A stretch of DNA of 59,198 nt. It comes from JALZDI01 sp965653225 (GTDB taxonomy: Bacteria; Actinomycetota; Actinomycetes; Propionibacteriales; Nocardioidaceae). Made by a program: the position numbers and the translations under genes. How positions within the stretch are numbered: the first letter of the stretch is position 1; the number at the start of each line of letters is the position of its first letter. The stretch lies in assembly GCA_965653225.1 (NCBI GenBank), contig CBFGZI010000006.1:1-59198 (forward strand). The letters run 5' to 3'. The notes beneath the pieces were generated by a model that worked only from the letters and a program-made list of their open reading frames with translations, did not search any database and was not told the origin of the DNA. Of the stretch, positions 55,957 through 59,198 are shown piece by piece.

Positions 55957-56007
55957 CCGGAAACAGAGCCCGGAAACAGAGCCCGGAACGGAGTCCGGAC
56001 GTGGAGC
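55957..56007. repeat. four tandem copies of a 12-13 bp repeat
   Basis: CCGGAAACAGAGC occurs twice exactly (55957-55969 and 55970-55982), followed by diverged CCGGAACGGAGT and CCGGACGTGGAGC. It fills the gap between fadB and the crotonase gene, and the last copy provides the GGAG ribosome site. It looks like local slippage duplication. Confidence 0.85.
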
Positions 56008-56014
56008 GCGCATC

Positions 56015-56887
56015 GTGACGGCCGAGACCTCTGGGACGCCGACGACGTCGGAGCGTCCTGACCTGCGGGTGTCGACCGCGGACGGGGTCCGCACGGTCAC
56101 GTTCGCCCGGCCGGAGCAGCGAAACGCGATGACGCTGGACATGTTCCGGGGCTACTACGCCGCGCTGGAGGACGCCGACCGGGACGAGTCGGTGCGTGCC
56201 GTCGTGGTCACCGGCGAGGGCGACCACTTCTGCTCCGGCGCCGACCCGTCCGGGCTGCAGGTGCTCACCTCGAGCACCGACGCGCAGCGCGCGCTGCGCG
56301 ACGAGCTCGGCTTCGCGCCTGACCTCCCGCTGCGCCTGGGCAAGCCGCTGGTCGCCGCGGTCAACGGCGGCGCCGCGGGACTGGGGCTCGTGCACGCGCT
56401 GTACGCCGACGTGCGGTTCATGGCCGAGGAGGCCCGGCTGGCCACCGCGTTCAGCCGTCTCGGCCTTCCGGCCGAGTACGGCTCGGCCTGGCTGCTGCCG
56501 CGGCTGGTCGGGCTCGGCAACGCCATGGACCTACTGCTGTCGGGCCGCAAGATCGACGCGGCCGAGGCGCTGCGGCTCGGGCTGGTGCAGCACGTCGTGC
56601 CGCGGGCGCAGGTGCTGCCGGCCGCGCAGGCGTACGCCAAGGACATCGCCGACCACTGCTCGCCCACGTCGCTGGCGGTGATCAAGCGCCAGGTGCTCGA
56701 CGACCAGGACGCGAACCTGGAGGCGTCGGCCGCCCGCGCGGTCGCGCTGATGGTGGAGGCCTTCGGGCGGCCGGACTTCGTCGAGGGCGTCGCGTCGCTG
56801 CTCGAACGACGACGCCCGCAGTTCCCGCCGTACGCCGCAAACCCGTCCGGCGCAGTGCCGGACCCGACCGAGAACGGAAGCCTCTGA
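56015..56887 (+). CDS. crotonase-family protein, enoyl-CoA isomerase-like
   Basis: This 290-aa crotonase has the oxyanion-hole motifs GDHFCSGADPSGL and NGGAAGLGLVHALYADVRF. It lacks the first hydratase Glu (GGAAGLGL instead of a GGxxE pattern). It keeps one likely acid, Glu154, in SRLGLPAEYGSAWLLPRLVG, as in delta3,delta2-enoyl-CoA isomerases and related enzymes. It is therefore more likely an isomerase or special crotonase than a hydratase. Useful beside fadAB for unsaturated substrates. GTG start with GGAG 8 nt upstream. Confidence 0.85.
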   Translation: MTAETSGTPTTSERPDLRVSTADGVRTVTFARPEQRNAMTLDMFRGYYAALEDADRDESVRAVVVTGEGDHFCSGADPSGLQVLTSSTDAQRALRDELGFAPDLPLRLGKPLVAAVNGGAAGLGLVHALYADVRFMAEEARLATAFSRLGLPAEYGSAWLLPRLVGLGNAMDLLLSGRKIDAAEALRLGLVQHVVPRAQVLPAAQAYAKDIADHCSPTSLAVIKRQVLDDQDANLEASAARAVALMVEAFGRPDFVEGVASLLERRRPQFPPYAANPSGAVPDPTENGSL

Positions 56888-56889
56888 CG

Positions 56890-57918
56890 ATGAAGCTGTC
56901 GATGCCGCTCACCTACTCCGGCAACCCGAAGGAGACTGTCGAGCAGGTCGTCGCCCTGGAGAAGGCCGGACTCGACGTGGTGTGGGTCGCGGAGGCCTAC
57001 GGCTTCGACAGCCCCACGCTGATGGGCTACCTGGCGGCGAAGACCGAGACGATCACGATCGGGTCGGCCATCCTCAACATCTACTCCCGCACACCCGCGC
57101 TGCTGGCGCAGACCGCCGCCGGCCTCGACTACGTCAGCGACGGACGCGCGATCCTCGGCATCGGCGCGTCCGGACCGCAGGTGATCGAGGGCTGGCACGG
57201 CGTTCCGTACTCCAAGCCGCTCGGCCGCACCCGCGAGATCGTCGACATCGTGCGGCGCGCGCTGCGCCGCGAGGTGCTCACCAACGACGGGATCGTGCAG
57301 CTGCCGCTGCCCGAGGAGCAGGGAACCGGGCTGGGCAAGCCGCTGAAGATGCTCACCCACCCAGTGCGCGACAGCATCCCGATCTACATGGCCTCGCTCG
57401 GCCAGAAGAGCGTGCAGGCGACCGCCGAGATCGCCGACGGCTGGCTGCCGTTCCTGTTCATCCCGGAGAAGGCCGGCGACGTCTGGGGCAAGGCGCTGGA
57501 CGCCGGCAAGGCCGACCGCGACCCCGCGCTGGCACCGCTGGAGATCTCCGCGGGCGGCATGATCGCGGTGGGCGACGACGTGAAGGGCCTGCTCGACTTC
57601 GTCCGCCCGATGGCCGCGCTGTACATCGGCGGCATGGGCGCGCGCGGCAAGAACTTCTACAACGACCTGGCCTGCCAGTACGGCTACGAGGCCGACGCCA
57701 AGAAGATCCAGGACCTCTACCTCGACGGCCACAAGAAGGAGGCCGAGGCGGCGGTGCCGCTCGAGCTGCTGGAGATGGGCAACCTGGTCGGGCCGGAGTC
57801 GTACGTCCAGGAGCGGATCCAGGCCTTCCGCGACGCCGGCGTCACCAACCTGCAGGTCACGCCGGTCGCGGACGACCCGGTGAAGCTGATGGGCCGGGTC
57901 AAGGAGTGGGTGGCCTGA
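56890..57918 (+). CDS. LLM-class F420-dependent oxidoreductase
   Basis: This 342-aa TIM-barrel protein belongs to the luciferase-like monooxygenase superfamily, in the branch that uses F420 in actinobacteria. It has EQVVALEKAGLDVVWVAEAYGFDSP (parts), IGSAILNIYSRTPALLAQTAAGLD, ILGIGASGPQVIEGWHGVPY and IYMASLGQKSVQATAEIADGWLP. The exact substrate is unknown. It is in the fad operon, 2 nt after the crotonase gene, so it may act on an acyl-CoA or a lipid by-product. Confidence 0.9.
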   Translation: MKLSMPLTYSGNPKETVEQVVALEKAGLDVVWVAEAYGFDSPTLMGYLAAKTETITIGSAILNIYSRTPALLAQTAAGLDYVSDGRAILGIGASGPQVIEGWHGVPYSKPLGRTREIVDIVRRALRREVLTNDGIVQLPLPEEQGTGLGKPLKMLTHPVRDSIPIYMASLGQKSVQATAEIADGWLPFLFIPEKAGDVWGKALDAGKADRDPALAPLEISAGGMIAVGDDVKGLLDFVRPMAALYIGGMGARGKNFYNDLACQYGYEADAKKIQDLYLDGHKKEAEAAVPLELLEMGNLVGPESYVQERIQAFRDAGVTNLQVTPVADDPVKLMGRVKEWVA

Positions 57919-57946
57919 GCGCCACCGGGAAGGAACGAGGACGACC

Positions 57947-59095
57947 GTGAGCATGCCACGCGAGATCTTCACCGCCGACCACGAGGCGTTCCGCGAGAGC
58001 GTGCGCACCTACATCGCCAAGGAGGTGGCGCCGCACCACGAGCAGTGGGAGGAGGACGGCGTCGTCTCCCGCGAGTCCTGGCTCGCCGCCGGGCGGCAGG
58101 GTCTGCTCGGCTACTTCGTCGACGAGGAGCTCGGCGGAGGCGGCACCGACGACTACCGCTACGGCATGGTCATCGCCGAGGAGCTGGCCCGCGGCGGCTA
58201 CAGCGGGCTGGCGATCCCGCTGCACAACGACATCATCGGCCCGTACCTGCAACGGCTCTGCACCGACGAGCAGCGGCGCCGCTGGCTGCCCGGCTTCTGC
58301 TCCGGCGAGATCATCACCGCGATCGCGATGACCGAGCCCGGCGCCGGCAGCGACCTGCAGGGCATCCGCACCACCGCCGTCGACAAGGGCGACCACTTCG
58401 TCCTCAACGGGCAGAAGACGTTCATCAGCAACGGCATCCTGTCCGACCTGGTGATCGTGGTCGCGCGCACCGACCCCGAGGCCGGCGCGCGAGGCATCAG
58501 CCTGCTGGTCGTCGAGCGCGGCATGGACGGCTTCGAGCGCGGACGCAACCTGGCCAAGGTCGGCCAGAAGGCGCAGGACACCGCCGAGCTGTTCTTCGAC
58601 AACGTCGCGGTGCCCAAGCAGAACCTGCTCGGCCAGCTCGGTGGCGGGTTCATCCATCTGATGGAGAACCTCAACCAGGAGCGGCTCGGCATCGCGGTCG
58701 CCGCGGCCGCCGCGTGCGAGCAGATCCTCGACCTCTCGCTGGACTACAGCCGTGAGCGGCAGGCGTTCGGGCGGCCCATCGGCCGGTTCCAGCACAACCG
58801 GTTCACGCTGGCCGAGATGGCGACCGAGACCAAGATCGCCCGGGTCTTCGTCGACCGGTGCGTGCGTGGGCACCTCGACGGGACACTCGACGCGGCCGAG
58901 GCGTCGATGGCGAAGTGGTGGGTCACCGAGCTGCAGAAGCGGCTGGTCGACCAGGCCGTGCAGCTGCACGGGGGCTACGGCTACATGCTGGAGTACCCCA
59001 TCGCCAAGGCGTACGTCGACTCGCGCATCCAGACGATCTACGGCGGAACCACCGAGATCATGAAGGAGATCATCGGGCGGTCGCTCGACCTCTAG
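57947..59095 (+). CDS. acyl-CoA dehydrogenase
   Basis: This 382-aa flavoenzyme introduces the first double bond in beta-oxidation. It has ITAIAMTEPGAGSDLQGI for FAD binding, FISNGILSDLVIVVART, ERQAFGRPIGRFQHNRFTLAEMA and the C-terminal catalytic segment QTIYGGTTEIMKEIIGRSL, with the base Glu after GTT. GTG start with a GGAAGGAACGAGG site. Last complete gene of the operon. Confidence 0.94.
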   Translation: MSMPREIFTADHEAFRESVRTYIAKEVAPHHEQWEEDGVVSRESWLAAGRQGLLGYFVDEELGGGGTDDYRYGMVIAEELARGGYSGLAIPLHNDIIGPYLQRLCTDEQRRRWLPGFCSGEIITAIAMTEPGAGSDLQGIRTTAVDKGDHFVLNGQKTFISNGILSDLVIVVARTDPEAGARGISLLVVERGMDGFERGRNLAKVGQKAQDTAELFFDNVAVPKQNLLGQLGGGFIHLMENLNQERLGIAVAAAAACEQILDLSLDYSRERQAFGRPIGRFQHNRFTLAEMATETKIARVFVDRCVRGHLDGTLDAAEASMAKWWVTELQKRLVDQAVQLHGGYGYMLEYPIAKAYVDSRIQTIYGGTTEIMKEIIGRSLDL

Positions 59096-59118
59096 GCGCG
59101 GCCCGCCCTTGGGTCGGC

Positions 59119-59198
59119 TCACCCTCCGTGCCCCTCACCGCCGCAGGCGGCGAAGTGCGGGCTGGAGAACTCCGGGAACCGCTTGGCGAAGTCGTTGA
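59119..59198 (-). CDS. possible C-terminus of a leftward gene, cut by window edge
   Basis: Read leftward from the right edge, one frame is open to a TGA at 59119-59121 and encodes NDFAKRFPEFSSPHFAACG and a short Gly/His tail. This looks like a natural protein end but is too short to name. It would converge on the acyl-CoA dehydrogenase gene. Confidence 0.35.
   Translation of the reverse strand, partial: NDFAKRFPEFSSPHFAACGGEGHGG

Overview
The window is about 59 kb of very GC-rich DNA from an actinobacterium. It carries DUF3073, DUF3151, BldC, HspR, a class E sortase and an F420-type luciferase-like oxidoreductase, uses many GTG starts, and has many GTGA/ATGA stop-start overlaps. Several gene neighbourhoods match ones I know from other actinobacteria: the dnaK-grpE-dnaJ-hspR, clpB, pyrE, spoU, dedA, fba, DUF3151, purA set of Mycobacterium, and the purF-purM-DUF3073-valine dehydrogenase-hypothetical-bldC set of Streptomyces. 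The overall flavour suggests a Nocardioidaceae-like member of the Propionibacteriales, but that is inference. Almost everything looks chromosomal and housekeeping; no phage, IS transposase, CRISPR array, tRNA or rRNA was seen.

Region 1 (1-6217) is the heat-shock block: the end of dnaK, then grpE, dnaJ, hspR, a small lipoprotein and clpB. A HspR-type operator (HAIR) precedes clpB. ClpB as written lacks about 21 residues that normally carry the first pore loop. Region 2 (6222-15516) holds a duplicated-domain membrane protein, an array of five 83-bp hairpin repeats, a DapC-like aminotransferase, sortase E, pyrE, a DedA protein, an SpoU methyltransferase, a CoA-disulfide-reductase-like flavoprotein, class II aldolase and a HAD phosphatase.

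Region 3 (14842-20790) is an N-acetylglucosamine locus. nagA, a SIS-type deaminase, PTS EIIB, EIIA and the HAD protein run leftward as a tightly coupled operon. A GntR/HutC regulator and the PTS EIIC run rightward from the same promoter region, which carries two strong palindromes. Imported GlcNAc-6-P would be deacetylated by NagA and deaminated to fructose-6-P. An orphan gene follows (AbiEi-like N-terminus, DUF559-like C-terminus), bracketed by 51-bp inverted repeats.

Region 4 (22128-44561) spreads nine de novo purine genes (purA, D, B, C, S, Q, L, F, M) over 21 kb. Between them lie a lipid kinase, two tandem sensor kinases without response regulators, an acyl-CoA ligase, a DMT transporter, and a protein-degradation group (S8 protease, M20 dipeptidase, secreted metzincin). 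Region 5 (44770-48126) is DUF3073, a branched-chain amino acid dehydrogenase, a conserved hypothetical, bldC and a flavin reductase. Region 6 (48351-51571) is a periplasmic copper group (CopD, CopC, YcnI, a His-rich membrane protein). Region 7 (51664-59095) is a beta-oxidation operon (fadA, fadB, a crotonase, an LLM oxidoreductase, an acyl-CoA dehydrogenase) divergent from a MerR regulator.

A recurring feature is a TANNNT hexamer 6-8 nt before the start codon of at least eleven genes, which suggests leaderless transcripts.
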